64,000 nt of DNA from contig JBEKVI010000013.1 in NCBI GenBank assembly GCA_049514215.1, positions 23,958-87,957 of the forward strand, read 5' to 3'. The translations under genes and the position numbers were made by a program. The number at the start of each line of letters is the position of its first letter. Within the stretch, counting starts at the first letter, position 1. Under the pieces are notes generated by a model that was given only the letters and a program-made list of their open reading frames with translations, was not told the origin of the DNA and did no database searches. Shown one piece after another: positions 17,627 to 25,779 of this stretch. The stretch comes from BOG-994 sp049514215 (GTDB lineage: Bacteria > Pseudomonadota > Gammaproteobacteria > Burkholderiales > Burkholderiaceae_D).

Positions 17627-18283
17627 ATGAGCACGCTTCCACTTCAGAGCATCAGGCTGCTGCGCGGTAACCACGAGGATGTGACCCAAACCGGGGCCGG
17701 CTGCTTCATGAACGTCATCTCCCACTTGAATGGCGACCGACCGGTCACCGATGCCTCGCCCTGCGTCGAGCCGCACGTGCGGATGCTCGTCGTCCTTCTG
17801 AACGATTTCATGGAAGACGGCCCGAGGCAGGCGCTGCTCCAGTTTATCGAGCGGGCGATGCGTTCGAGAGACAAAGCGGGGTTGACGACCTTGCGCTGCA
17901 AGGAGCGCCTCGCGACGTTTCGGCTCGAACTCGAGGCGCTCGTCAAGGACTACGGCCTGCTGGATGTCCCGCTATTTGACGAGGTCTTGGACATTTCCTG
18001 CTGTGGGACCCCGGTCGATCTGTATTGCGGGCTGTTACAGTACACAAGGCGTGTTAGAAGTGCAAAGCGTGAGGATTTCTTCTCGAGTTACGCCTCGCAA
18101 ACCGCAGAGCGCAAAGGCATCGAACCACACCGTGACGTGCCAGGACCAAATGACCTCATCGAGAACCTCTTTAGTCTCGGACTCCAAGTTCTAGACGAGA
18201 TCCTGCCGCCGAGTGCGGAACCCCGACCCGAGATCCTGATCCGGGCGATGCGCCTTACCAAGCCAGCGCAGGCCTTCCCTTGA
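17627..18283 (+). CDS. Uncharacterised protein upstream of groESL
   Basis: A 218-residue predicted soluble protein with no signal peptide or membrane segment. The N-terminal half has the pattern GAGCFMNVISHLNGDRP followed by CVEPHVRMLVVLLNDF. From memory this resembles an uncharacterised family, common in actinobacteria and phages, with a Gly-Cys-x-Met-x(3)-small pattern and a conserved Cys-x-x-Pro. The C-terminal half (about 120-218) has paired Cys in DISCCGTP and is otherwise featureless. The start at ATG 17627 has only a weak ribosome binding site. It stands 105 bases after the RND operon and about 150 bases before the groESL promoter, and may be its own transcription unit. Function unknown. 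Confidence 0.6.
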   Translation: MSTLPLQSIRLLRGNHEDVTQTGAGCFMNVISHLNGDRPVTDASPCVEPHVRMLVVLLNDFMEDGPRQALLQFIERAMRSRDKAGLTTLRCKERLATFRLELEALVKDYGLLDVPLFDEVLDISCCGTPVDLYCGLLQYTRRVRSAKREDFFSSYASQTAERKGIEPHRDVPGPNDLIENLFSLGLQVLDEILPPSAEPRPEILIRAMRLTKPAQAFP

Positions 18284-18433
18284 CGAGGCTGCGGTCTAGC
18301 CCGATCCCGGCCGTCGGATACCCCGCTCATCAAGTCTTGCGACAACTCCCCGAGGCGGCCGAATCCACGGCGTCAACTAAGGGCGGGCGATGGCCCATTC
18401 GAGGGTTCGGGTGAAGATGTTAGCGGCCCCCGT

Positions 18434-18462
18434 CTTGAATTTTGACAAATCCCCCGTATAAT
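18434..18462 (+). promoter_or_regulatory. groESL promoter with overlapping sigma-70 and sigma-32 elements
   Basis: A sigma-70-like promoter is visible: TTGAAT at 18435-18440, 16 bases, then TATAAT at 18457-18462. The same DNA also fits a heat-shock sigma-32 promoter: CTTGAAT at 18434-18440, 11 bases, then CCCCGTAT at 18452-18459. Both would start transcription inside or just after the CIRCE element. This agrees with betaproteobacterial groESL genes that have dual positive and negative control. Confidence 0.75.
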
Positions 18463-18488
18463 TAGCACTCGTTGGTGGCGAGTGCTAA
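18462..18488 (+). promoter_or_regulatory. CIRCE operator (HrcA binding site)
   Basis: A perfect CIRCE element: TTAGCACTC, nine bases, GAGTGCTAA. Its first base overlaps the last base of the -10 box, so HrcA binding would block the promoter. It lies 90 bases upstream of the groES start. hrcA itself is not in the window. Confidence 0.97.
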
Positions 18489-18578
18489 TAACCCGCCATC
18501 GCACCCCACACTGCGGGGCTCTTGTCGCGCAAAATCTGCCGAAACCAACATTAAGTGATTGATCATAAAGGAGATTAT

Positions 18579-18893
18579 ATGAACCTTCGTCCGCTGCACG
18601 ATCGTGTGATCGTAAAACGCCTCGATCAGGAAACCAAGACCGCTTCGGGAATCGTCATTCCCGACAATGCCGCTGAAAAGCCCGATCAGGGCGAAGTGCT
18701 GGCCATCGGCAAGGGCAAGCTGCTCGAGGACGGCTCGATCCGCGCCCTGGAAGTCAAAGTGGGCGATCGGGTCCTGTTTGGCAAGTACTCGGGCCAAACC
18801 GTCAAAGTCGATGGCAACGAACTCTTGGTCATGCGCGAAGAAGACATCATGGCCGTCGTTGAAGGCAAGACTTCCAGCGTCAAAGCCGCGTAA
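18579..18893 (+). CDS. groES: Co-chaperonin GroES
   Basis: A 104-residue GroES/Hsp10 subunit, seven of which cap the GroEL ring during ATP-driven protein folding. The start ATG 18579 has AAAGGAG five bases upstream. An upstream in-frame GTG at 18555 is disregarded. The N-terminal MNLRPLHDRVIVKRL, the mobile loop ETKTASGIVIPDNAAEKPDQG (about 18-38), the roof loop and the C-terminal EEDIMAVVE are all present. It has the usual length plus a short Lys/Ser tail. The gene is followed by groEL after 45 bases and is controlled by the CIRCE promoter. Confidence 0.98.
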   Translation: MNLRPLHDRVIVKRLDQETKTASGIVIPDNAAEKPDQGEVLAIGKGKLLEDGSIRALEVKVGDRVLFGKYSGQTVKVDGNELLVMREEDIMAVVEGKTSSVKAA

Positions 18894-18938
18894 CCGACCC
18901 TCTCCCCTCATTTAGAACCCGAATTCAGGAGTATTGAT

Positions 18939-20588
18939 ATGCCTGCAAAACAAGTTGTTTTCAGCGATGATGCGCGCGCCAAGATCGTCAATGGCGTGAA
19001 CATCCTCGCCAATGCCGTCAAGGTGACTCTCGGTCCGAAAGGCCGCAATGTGGTTCTCGAGCGCTCCTTCGGTGCTCCGACCGTCACCAAGGATGGCGTC
19101 TCCGTCGCCAAGGAAATCGAGCTGAAGGACAAGTTCGAAAACATGGGCGCCCAACTCGTCAAGGAAGTCGCCTCGAAGACGTCGGACAACGCCGGTGACG
19201 GCACGACCACGGCAACCGTGCTTGCACAAGCCATCGTGCGCGAGGGCTTCAAGTACGTGGCGGCAGGGTTTAACCCCGCTGATCTGAAGCGCGGAATCGA
19301 CAAGGCCGTGCAAGCGATCGTCGAAGAAATCAAGAAAATCGCCAAGCCGACCACGACCAGCAAGGAAATCGCTCAGGTGGGCTCGATCTCGGCCAACAGC
19401 GACGCTGACATCGGCAAAATCATCGCCGATGCCATGGAAAAGGTCGGCAAGGAAGGCGTCATCACCGTCGAAGACGGCAAGTCGCTGAACAACGAACTTG
19501 ATATCGTCGAAGGAATGCAGTTCGACCGCGGCTACCTTTCGCCTTATTTCATCAACAATCCCGACAAGCAAGTGGTCGCGCTCGATAACCCGTTCGTGCT
19601 CCTCTTTGATAAGAAGATCTCGAACATCCGCGACCTGCTGCCGGTACTTGAGCAAGTGGCCAAGGCGGGACGTCCCCTTTTGATCATCGCCGAAGACGTC
19701 GAAGGCGAGGCGCTCGCAACGCTCGTGGTCAATAACATCCGCGGCATTTTGAAGACTTGTGCCGTCAAGGCGCCGGGCTTCGGTGATCGTCGCAAAGCAA
19801 TGCTCGAAGACATCGCCATCCTGACGGGCGGGCAAGTGATCGCCGAGGAAGTCGGCCTGACTCTTGAAAAAGCGACCCTGAATGATCTTGGCCAGGCCAA
19901 GCGGGTCGAAATCGCCAAGGAAAACACCACGATCATCGATGGGGCAGGCAATGCCGCAACGATCGAAGCGCGCGTGAAGCAGGTTCGTGTGCAGATCGAG
20001 GAAGCCACCTCCGACTACGACAAGGAAAAGCTCCAAGAGCGCGTTGCCAAGCTCGCCGGTGGCGTGGCCGTGATCAAGGTTGGGGCTGCAACCGAAGTCG
20101 AAATGAAGGAAAAGAAGGCGCGCGTTGAGGATGCCTTGCACGCGACCCGTGCGGCCGTGGAAGAAGGTATTGTTCCCGGCGGCGGTGTGGCGTTCCTGCG
20201 TGCCCGTCAGGCCATCAAGGATCTGAAGGGTGACAATCACGATCAGGACGCGGGGATCAAGATCGTTTTGCGCGCAGTCGAAGAACCCCTCCGCCAGATC
20301 GTTGCGAACTCAGGCGATGAGCCTTCGGTCGTGATGAACAAGGTGCTCGAAGGCAAGGGCAACTACGGCTACAACGCAGCCAACGGCACCTATGGCGACC
20401 TCGTCGAACTGGGCGTTTTGGATCCGGCCAAGGTTACGCGCATGGCCCTGCAAAATGCGGCTTCCGTCGCTGGCCTTATTCTCACCACCGACGCCATGGT
20501 GGCTGAGTTGGCCGAAGACAAGCCTGCCGGCGGTGGCGGTATGCCTGGTGGCATGGGTGGCATGGGTGGCATGGGCATGGACATGTAA
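18939..20588 (+). CDS. groEL: Chaperonin GroEL
   Basis: A 549-residue chaperonin of normal length. Typical sequences include NAVKVTLGPKGRNVVLERSFG (phosphate loop, about residue 23 on), DGVSVAKEIEL, the ATPase Asp in GDGTTTATVLAQ, apical-domain stretches such as EGMQFDRGYLSPYF and PGGGVAFLRAR. It ends with the flexible Gly-Gly-Met repeat tail closing on MGMDM. The start at ATG 18939 has AGGAG upstream. It forms an operon with groES and is closed by a strong terminator. Only one groEL copy is in this window. Confidence 0.98.
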   Translation: MPAKQVVFSDDARAKIVNGVNILANAVKVTLGPKGRNVVLERSFGAPTVTKDGVSVAKEIELKDKFENMGAQLVKEVASKTSDNAGDGTTTATVLAQAIVREGFKYVAAGFNPADLKRGIDKAVQAIVEEIKKIAKPTTTSKEIAQVGSISANSDADIGKIIADAMEKVGKEGVITVEDGKSLNNELDIVEGMQFDRGYLSPYFINNPDKQVVALDNPFVLLFDKKISNIRDLLPVLEQVAKAGRPLLIIAEDVEGEALATLVVNNIRGILKTCAVKAPGFGDRRKAMLEDIAILTGGQVIAEEVGLTLEKATLNDLGQAKRVEIAKENTTIIDGAGNAATIEARVKQVRVQIEEATSDYDKEKLQERVAKLAGGVAVIKVGAATEVEMKEKKARVEDALHATRAAVEEGIVPGGGVAFLRARQAIKDLKGDNHDQDAGIKIVLRAVEEPLRQIVANSGDEPSVVMNKVLEGKGNYGYNAANGTYGDLVELGVLDPAKVTRMALQNAASVAGLILTTDAMVAELAEDKPAGGGGMPGGMGGMGGMGMDM

Positions 20589-20612
20589 TCGAAGGCGTCC
20601 TCGTTCCGAAGA

Positions 20613-20639
20613 AAGCCCCGCTCTCGCGGGGCTTTTTTT
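20613..20639 (+). terminator. Rho-independent terminator of groESL
   Basis: A perfect 9-bp stem AAGCCCCGC / GCGGGGCTT with a TCTC loop, followed by seven T (20633-20639). It starts 24 bases after the groEL stop. Read on the other strand it is followed by TTTCTTC, so it may also serve the convergent RDD operon that ends at 20674. Confidence 0.95.
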
Positions 20640-20673
20640 ATGCGCCTGGCGAAACGATCCCGGAAATGCGCGT

Positions 20674-21369
20674 TCAGCGATCCGGACCGAGAAGATAGCG
20701 GCCAATCGCAAGCACACGCTCGCGAGCCGCCCGAGCACTCAGACCGTCGACCAAGGGCCCCGTTAAGAGCGCCAGCTCTTCGCCTCGTTCCTCGGTCAAC
20801 AACGGCGCGCGTCGCAGAAAATCAATCAGCGTGCGTTGCTCGTCCCTCTGCAAGGCGTAGCGGCTGCGAAAAGGAGCGATCTTTTCGTCGGACATGACGG
20901 GGGCTTCTGGATCATCCCGGTGCACGACGACGGTGCCCGCGGCGAGATCACCGATGCGCTGAAATCCGTTCCCAAGGAGCATCGTCAGCAGTCCTACCCC
21001 GTAGAGAAACGGCAGAAAATCCAGGGCCCGCAGGGTGTTTCTCGTAAACGAGGTCCCCCAGTCGATCGGCGTACCATCGTCTTGCAAGACCACGAGCCCA
21101 CAGAGACGCTTGCCGGGAGTGCTCCCTTTCCAGAAGACCTCAAACAAGATCGGATAGAACCACTCCAGGGCGAACACCAAAAGACCGAACAGGCCGGGAG
21201 CGAAGGTTCCAGTAAACACCAGAACCTGGGTCGCGGCCAAAAGGAGTGCGCCGCGAAGGGCCGCGTCGACGAAAAAAGCGCGCGAACGTACGATGGGCCC
21301 GGCCAGCCGCAACGTCAGCGCGCAGCCTTCTGGAGTGGCGATTTGACGCGCCGAATCCAGTGCCGGCAT
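20674..21369 (-). CDS. RDD-family membrane protein
   Basis: A 231-residue membrane protein. The start ATG 21369 overlaps the stop of the preceding gene as TGATG, so the in-frame TTG at 21399 is rejected. The RDD domain (about 20-160) shows the defining Arg in RAFFVDAALRG and the Asp pair later, with three membrane segments (about 35-52, 57-75 and 120-145) and the motif WKGSTPGKRLCGLVVLQDDG. A charged cytoplasmic tail (about 165-231) follows. It is the last gene of the MoxR/DUF58/SpoIIM operon. RDD proteins often sit beside SpoIIM-like proteins. Some are proposed to be transporters, but no function is proven here. Confidence 0.85.
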   Translation of the reverse strand: MPALDSARQIATPEGCALTLRLAGPIVRSRAFFVDAALRGALLLAATQVLVFTGTFAPGLFGLLVFALEWFYPILFEVFWKGSTPGKRLCGLVVLQDDGTPIDWGTSFTRNTLRALDFLPFLYGVGLLTMLLGNGFQRIGDLAAGTVVVHRDDPEAPVMSDEKIAPFRSRYALQRDEQRTLIDFLRRAPLLTEERGEELALLTGPLVDGLSARAARERVLAIGRYLLGPDR

Positions 21370-22169
21370 CAGGTCTCGAAGATATCGCGGGCCGCGCAAT
21401 AGGTCGCCGCCCAGAAGACGGGCAATAACACCAGCATGGCAAGACCCAGCGTAAAGAGCGTCAAGATGCCCAATCCGAGAATGGCGAGTCCGAAGACGGT
21501 CAGAGCCAGAACGCTGCGCATGCAGGCCGTGAAGCTTCCCTTCAGAGCGGGTATCGCGGGCTCGCCATAGACTGCGACCAGAACCGGAGCGAAGTAGCCT
21601 AGCATCGCAAGCACCGTGAAGTAGACCACGGCGATCAATGCCACAATCAGGAGGGCGCCAATGGCGCCAGGAAGAGACGCCCAGCGACTCGGAAAGTCGG
21701 CAAAACTGGTCGCCGCCGAGAATCCATAAGCGAGAGCGATCAGGACCAGAACGACGATAAACAGGATCTCCCCAGCGACAAGAAGCGCACCCACGCCGGC
21801 TAAGGGACCAAAACCTTGCTTGAAACCTGCAAACAGAAATCCGAACTCAAAGGGCTCGCCGCGATCTTGGGCCCTGCATCCGAGATAGATGCCGCCCATA
21901 AGGACGGTACTCAGAATCCATCCGAGGATCGACAGGACCGGAATGCGGGACACGACGACCGAGATCACGATGAAGGCTAACGTCACCAAGATCCATGGAA
22001 CCGGTGCGGCCGCGAACATTCGCCAACCCTGTCCAATCCATTCCAAACCTGCGCCTGGGGGACAGCGTCTGCCCCCTGGAACGATGGTTCCCGAGAGGAC
22101 CGGTTTACGCGCCAGGGGCGCGCTGGGCGCCTGGTAGGGGTTGGAAGGAGGGTCAGGGATCTGGGTCAC
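21369..22169 (-). CDS. BPSS1780-family membrane protein
   Basis: A 266-residue polytopic membrane protein. GTG 22169 is preferred as start because it lies just after the DUF58 stop (22199), gives the sequence VTQIPDPPSNPYQAPSAPL and is preceded by AGGAA. The longer frame up to 22280 would run into the previous gene. Pro-rich cytoplasmic N-terminus, then GWRMFAAAPVPWI leading into about six membrane segments (roughly residues 58-266). This arrangement matches the BPSS1780 family known from Burkholderia as I remember it. Function unknown. It is translationally coupled to the RDD gene by TGATG overlap. Confidence 0.78.
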   Translation of the reverse strand: MTQIPDPPSNPYQAPSAPLARKPVLSGTIVPGGRRCPPGAGLEWIGQGWRMFAAAPVPWILVTLAFIVISVVVSRIPVLSILGWILSTVLMGGIYLGCRAQDRGEPFEFGFLFAGFKQGFGPLAGVGALLVAGEILFIVVLVLIALAYGFSAATSFADFPSRWASLPGAIGALLIVALIAVVYFTVLAMLGYFAPVLVAVYGEPAIPALKGSFTACMRSVLALTVFGLAILGLGILTLFTLGLAMLVLLPVFWAATYCAARDIFET

Positions 22170-22198
22170 GGGTTCTTGGTTCCTGGTAGGGACTGGGT

Positions 22199-23599
22199 CT
22201 AAAGCACGCCACGACGCTTCATCTTCCAGTATTCGTTGACGAGGCCGATCGGCAGTTCGGAGGGTGCCACGTCTAAGCATTGCACCCCGCTTTTGCGCAG
22301 GTGCGCCATGAGCGCCTGCCTAGCGTAAAGGTATTCGCTCGCGGCGGCGTAAGCAAGCGCGTCTTCGAAATGCTTCACGGGACGGGCGCGCAGGGCCGAA
22401 AGACCGGGCTCGCGCAAGCTCGCGACCACGACCAGATGCTGGCGCTTGAGCAGTTTGAGCGCCGGCAGCAAGGTTGCATCGTCCTCCTCGCGCAGGTTTG
22501 TAATCATGACGATGAGCGAGCGTTTGCGAACCCGATTCGTCACCCAACGCGCGGCTTCCAGAAAATCCGGAGTCATTTCCGTGGGTTCCAGGTCGTAGAC
22601 CGCATTCAGAATCTGGTTCAAGCTGGCCTGCGCTCTGCGCGGACCCAGAAACCGCGGGACAGGGTGGCCAAACGTAGCCAGACCCACGCCATCACCCTGG
22701 CGCAGCGCCACGTAGCTCAAAAGGAGCATCGCGTTGAGCGCCTCGTCAAAATGCGACAGGCCCGTGCGCCGCGTACCGTCGACGACTTCGTCCTCGCGCG
22801 TGGCCATGCGAGCGCCGCAGTCGAGCAGAAAGACCAGCTGCTGGTTGCGCTCGTCCTGATACTCGCGGCTGATCAATTTGCCCTGGCGCGTACTCGCTTT
22901 CCAGTCGATCTGGCGCGGACTATCGCCTTCTCGGTATTCGCGCAGTTGATGAAATTCGAGGCCTTCTCCACGACGCCGCTGTCGCAAGAGCCCTATCTGG
23001 GAGAGGCGATGGTCGGTCGCGAGCAAGGTGTAGTGTGCAATGCGCGCGAAGTCGGGATAGACGCGCGCCTCACGGTCTTGACCCAGAATCCCAAGGCGGT
23101 ATCGAAAGCCCCAGAGTCCGAGGGGCGCTACGAGCTCGACGTCAGCTCCCTCGAACCGATGCGATCCGCGAGATTTCGCCACCACCTCGTAGCTCAGATG
23201 CTCTACCTGGGCATTGGCAAGGGAGAACTCACGCGGCAGCCCCACGCTGCGAAACGCCGCAGGTACACCATCGAAGAGCCGTCCGCGCACGCGCCGGGAC
23301 GATCCGCTCACCCTTAACTGCAGCCGTACCGTTTGGGTCACGCCCAAGGCCCAATTCTTGGACATCTGGCGCCGCAGTTCCAGCGGGCAGCCCTCTTGCC
23401 AACCCAGCCAGAAGTCGGCCAGACAAGACGCCAAGAGCATGGCACCCGCGATTTCCCACACGACAATCATCGCAGGGAATGCCACGCACGCCGCGCTCAG
23501 GCCGAGCCAGGCGAGGCCTGCGGCCAGCAAACGGGCGCTGGGGACAGGAAGGCGGCGGCTGAACTGGGATGGCGTCAAGTATTGGAGCCTGATGCTCAT
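22199..23599 (-). CDS. DUF58 protein (von Willebrand A-like)
   Basis: A 466-residue DUF58 protein. Two hydrophobic segments near the start (about 22-40 and 43-62) anchor it. Next comes a beta-rich region (about 75-200), the DUF58 signature REYREGDSPRQIDWKAS (about 220-236), then a von Willebrand A-like domain starting with LVFLLDCGARM (about 253) and extending to about 430. The metal site looks degenerate (DCGAR rather than DxSxS). DUF58 genes are nearly always next to a MoxR ATPase gene, as here (2 bases between them). The pair is thought to act in assembly or activation of other proteins, but the client is unknown. Confidence 0.9.
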   Translation of the reverse strand: MSIRLQYLTPSQFSRRLPVPSARLLAAGLAWLGLSAACVAFPAMIVVWEIAGAMLLASCLADFWLGWQEGCPLELRRQMSKNWALGVTQTVRLQLRVSGSSRRVRGRLFDGVPAAFRSVGLPREFSLANAQVEHLSYEVVAKSRGSHRFEGADVELVAPLGLWGFRYRLGILGQDREARVYPDFARIAHYTLLATDHRLSQIGLLRQRRRGEGLEFHQLREYREGDSPRQIDWKASTRQGKLISREYQDERNQQLVFLLDCGARMATREDEVVDGTRRTGLSHFDEALNAMLLLSYVALRQGDGVGLATFGHPVPRFLGPRRAQASLNQILNAVYDLEPTEMTPDFLEAARWVTNRVRKRSLIVMITNLREEDDATLLPALKLLKRQHLVVVASLREPGLSALRARPVKHFEDALAYAAASEYLYARQALMAHLRKSGVQCLDVAPSELPIGLVNEYWKMKRRGVL

Positions 23600-23601
23600 G
23601 G

Positions 23602-24576
23602 CTACTGGCGGGGAGCCGGTACACGCTGAAGGAGACCTTCCAAGACGCTGTCGACGGCAACCCCCTCGATTTCCGTCTCCGCAGCAACAAGTACGCGGTG
23701 GCGCAGCGCGGGCAGCGCGACCGACTTGACGTCATCCGGAGTGGCAAAGCCTCGGCCGGCAAACAGTGCGCGGGCACGCGCGGCGCGGATCAGGGCGATG
23801 CTACCTCTGGGGCCGGCGCCAGCCACGAGTGCTCCATCGTCGCGGGTGGCCCGTACGATATCGACGGCATACTTTAAGACTCTCTCGTCGATCTCCACAT
23901 TGGCTGCCATCGTCTGCAGCGCTATGACCTGCTCAGGGCTGGCAAACGGGATGACCCGGTCCACGTTCAGCCACTGGGCGGAGCTCTTTTCGGTCACGGC
24001 GCGCGTGAGGGCTTGTTCCTCGGCTTGGCTGGGGTAGCCGATGAGGATTTTTAGCAGAAACCGGTCCAGTTGCGCCTCGGGTAGCGGATAGGTTCCTTCC
24101 TGTTCAATCGGGTTTTGCGTCGCGAGCACCATGAAAGGTGCGGGTAGCGGCAAGGACTTTCCCTCAAGCGTGACTTGTCCCTCCTGCATGGCCTCCAGAA
24201 GCGCCGATTGCGTCTTGGCCGGCGCCCGGTTGATTTCGTCGGCCAAAAGAAGATGGGCGAAGATCGGACCGGACCGGGTGACGAAGCGGTTCGTCGCCGC
24301 ATCGTAGAGGGTGTGCCCCACTACGTCGGCCGGCATGAGATCGGGCGTGAACTGGATCCTGGAGAACTCACCCTTGAGCGCGCGTGCCAACGCTTTGACG
24401 AGAAGCGTCTTTCCGAGACCCGGGACACCTTCGATGAGGACATGCCCTCCGGCGACGAGCGCGGTGATCACGTCCACGACGACCGTGGATTGTCCAATGA
24501 GGACCTTTTCCAGTTCGGCACGCAGCGCTTCAAGGAACCGTCTTGCTTCCTGCAGATTTTCTTCCGAAATGGGCAT
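23602..24576 (-). CDS. MoxR-family AAA+ ATPase
   Basis: A 324-residue cytoplasmic AAA+ ATPase of the MoxR family. Walker A GVPGLGKT (about 50-57), Walker B LLLADEINR (about 108-116), the sensor-1 region VLATQNPIEQEG (about 150) and the C-terminal lid with sensor 2 are all intact, so it should hydrolyse ATP. MoxR proteins act as chaperone-like ATPases for vWA-domain partners, and here the partner is probably the DUF58 protein encoded next. It is preceded 21 bases earlier by the DUF4350 gene. Confidence 0.93.
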   Translation of the reverse strand: MPISEENLQEARRFLEALRAELEKVLIGQSTVVVDVITALVAGGHVLIEGVPGLGKTLLVKALARALKGEFSRIQFTPDLMPADVVGHTLYDAATNRFVTRSGPIFAHLLLADEINRAPAKTQSALLEAMQEGQVTLEGKSLPLPAPFMVLATQNPIEQEGTYPLPEAQLDRFLLKILIGYPSQAEEQALTRAVTEKSSAQWLNVDRVIPFASPEQVIALQTMAANVEIDERVLKYAVDIVRATRDDGALVAGAGPRGSIALIRAARARALFAGRGFATPDDVKSVALPALRHRVLVAAETEIEGVAVDSVLEGLLQRVPAPRQ

Positions 24577-24597
24577 GCGATTTCTTTACGAAGTCAG

Positions 24598-25779
24598 TTA
24601 GAGTTGGGCATCGACCTTCTGTAGCACGGCCACGATCTCCGTGAAGCCTTGACGTGCTTCGCTTCCGTCGGGTGTGGTCGCGACGCCCGCCAACGCAATA
24701 CGAACGCGCTTTTCGTCGAGTTCGGCCTTTTGGGACACGCGCGCGGCGATGGTCCGCGCCTGCTCCAAATCCGAATAGCCCAGGAGCATCGGATTCCGGG
24801 CCGCCGCGCGAGACAATACGGCGCGACGGACGCAATAGAGCCAGTAGCGAAGTGCTTCGTCCTCCCGCGTGCGCCACAGCGCGCGCCCCATCGCCTGCAG
24901 ATGCTCGACCAGAGCGCGTCGGTCAGGAGCGGGCTCCGGTATGAGTGGCCCAAAGCGCGGGGCGATACGCGCAATCCACGCCATGAGAACAAGGGCCGTG
25001 CTCACCAGCACGAACCAGGCCGATTCGCGTAGCCATTCCCAGATCGTGGCCACATGAATCCGGGTCACGAGAACCACCGGGCCGGCGCGATCGACCAGAT
25101 TCAGCAGCAGCCACACCACCCCCGCATTGTCTCCCTTAGCCAATGCCGCATTGTTCGCCAAGACGCTCCAAGGGCTCACGAGCGTGACTGCACCTTGTTT
25201 GCGAACAAAGTGCAAGATGGCCGTTCTGCCCGGGCTCCCGGCGCTCCATTCGGGCGGGACGGCACCGGCGATGAGGACGGGTCCGGATTCGTCGACTGAA
25301 AGCACGAAGCCCGGCGGCGATCCCTCAGGATGCAGCCGGATTTTCTCCGGTTGCACAAGGCGCGTTCGTGACGGGCCGGACGCGGGAGCCCGCGCGGCGA
25401 GTCTCACGCCGAGCGCCTCGATCAAGGGATCACGGTCAAGCGATCCCACGGGAACGATGAGATGCCCCCCGGCATCGACCCAGGACAGGAGGGAGCGTAG
25501 GCGCAAGGCCCCCAGATTCCTGCCCCCGCCTTCGTCGAGAATCAAGACGCCCGGCTTGACCAAGGCATCAATCGCTCTCGGATCGCTTGAGACGGTCATG
25601 GGACGGCCCATGGCCTTTGCAAAGCGCTCGAGAGCCAGATATCCGTTGCGTTGTGCCTCCTGCTCAGGCGGGGTGTGGACAAGGTTCGGGATGCGGTCGA
25701 AATTTCGGAAGATCCAGGTCGCGGCGATGAGGCCCACCGAGATGACGAGCGTCGGCCACCACACGATCGCACGGTTCAT
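24598..25779 (-). CDS. DUF4350 membrane protein
   Basis: A 393-residue protein. ATG 25779 overlaps the stop of the preceding gene as ATGA, which fixes the start. One membrane segment near the N-terminus (IVWWPTLVISVGLIAATWIF, about 5-24) is followed by an extracytoplasmic domain containing the DUF4350 core (about 45-230: RNGYLALERFAKAMGRP, LVKPGVLILDEGGG, GGHLIVPVG), a second membrane segment (about 265-290) and a cytoplasmic helical tail. DUF4350 proteins occur with MoxR/DUF58 modules and resemble a type 1 glutamine amidotransferase-like fold, but no catalytic triad is evident. Function unknown. Confidence 0.83.
   Translation of the reverse strand: MNRAIVWWPTLVISVGLIAATWIFRNFDRIPNLVHTPPEQEAQRNGYLALERFAKAMGRPMTVSSDPRAIDALVKPGVLILDEGGGRNLGALRLRSLLSWVDAGGHLIVPVGSLDRDPLIEALGVRLAARAPASGPSRTRLVQPEKIRLHPEGSPPGFVLSVDESGPVLIAGAVPPEWSAGSPGRTAILHFVRKQGAVTLVSPWSVLANNAALAKGDNAGVVWLLLNLVDRAGPVVLVTRIHVATIWEWLRESAWFVLVSTALVLMAWIARIAPRFGPLIPEPAPDRRALVEHLQAMGRALWRTREDEALRYWLYCVRRAVLSRAAARNPMLLGYSDLEQARTIAARVSQKAELDEKRVRIALAGVATTPDGSEARQGFTEIVAVLQKVDAQL

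Noticed and set aside
18442..18447. TTGACA as the -35 box of groESL
   Set aside because: It is only nine bases from TATAAT. The TTGAAT seven bases earlier has a workable 16-base spacer.
18912..20240. Minus-strand frame of 442 codons opposite groEL
   Set aside because: Known type of antisense shadow of groEL codons, rich in His/Asp/Leu repeats.
22280..23317. Plus-strand frame of 345 codons opposite the DUF58 gene
   Set aside because: No start signal, and the DUF58 frame is supported by family motifs and operon context.
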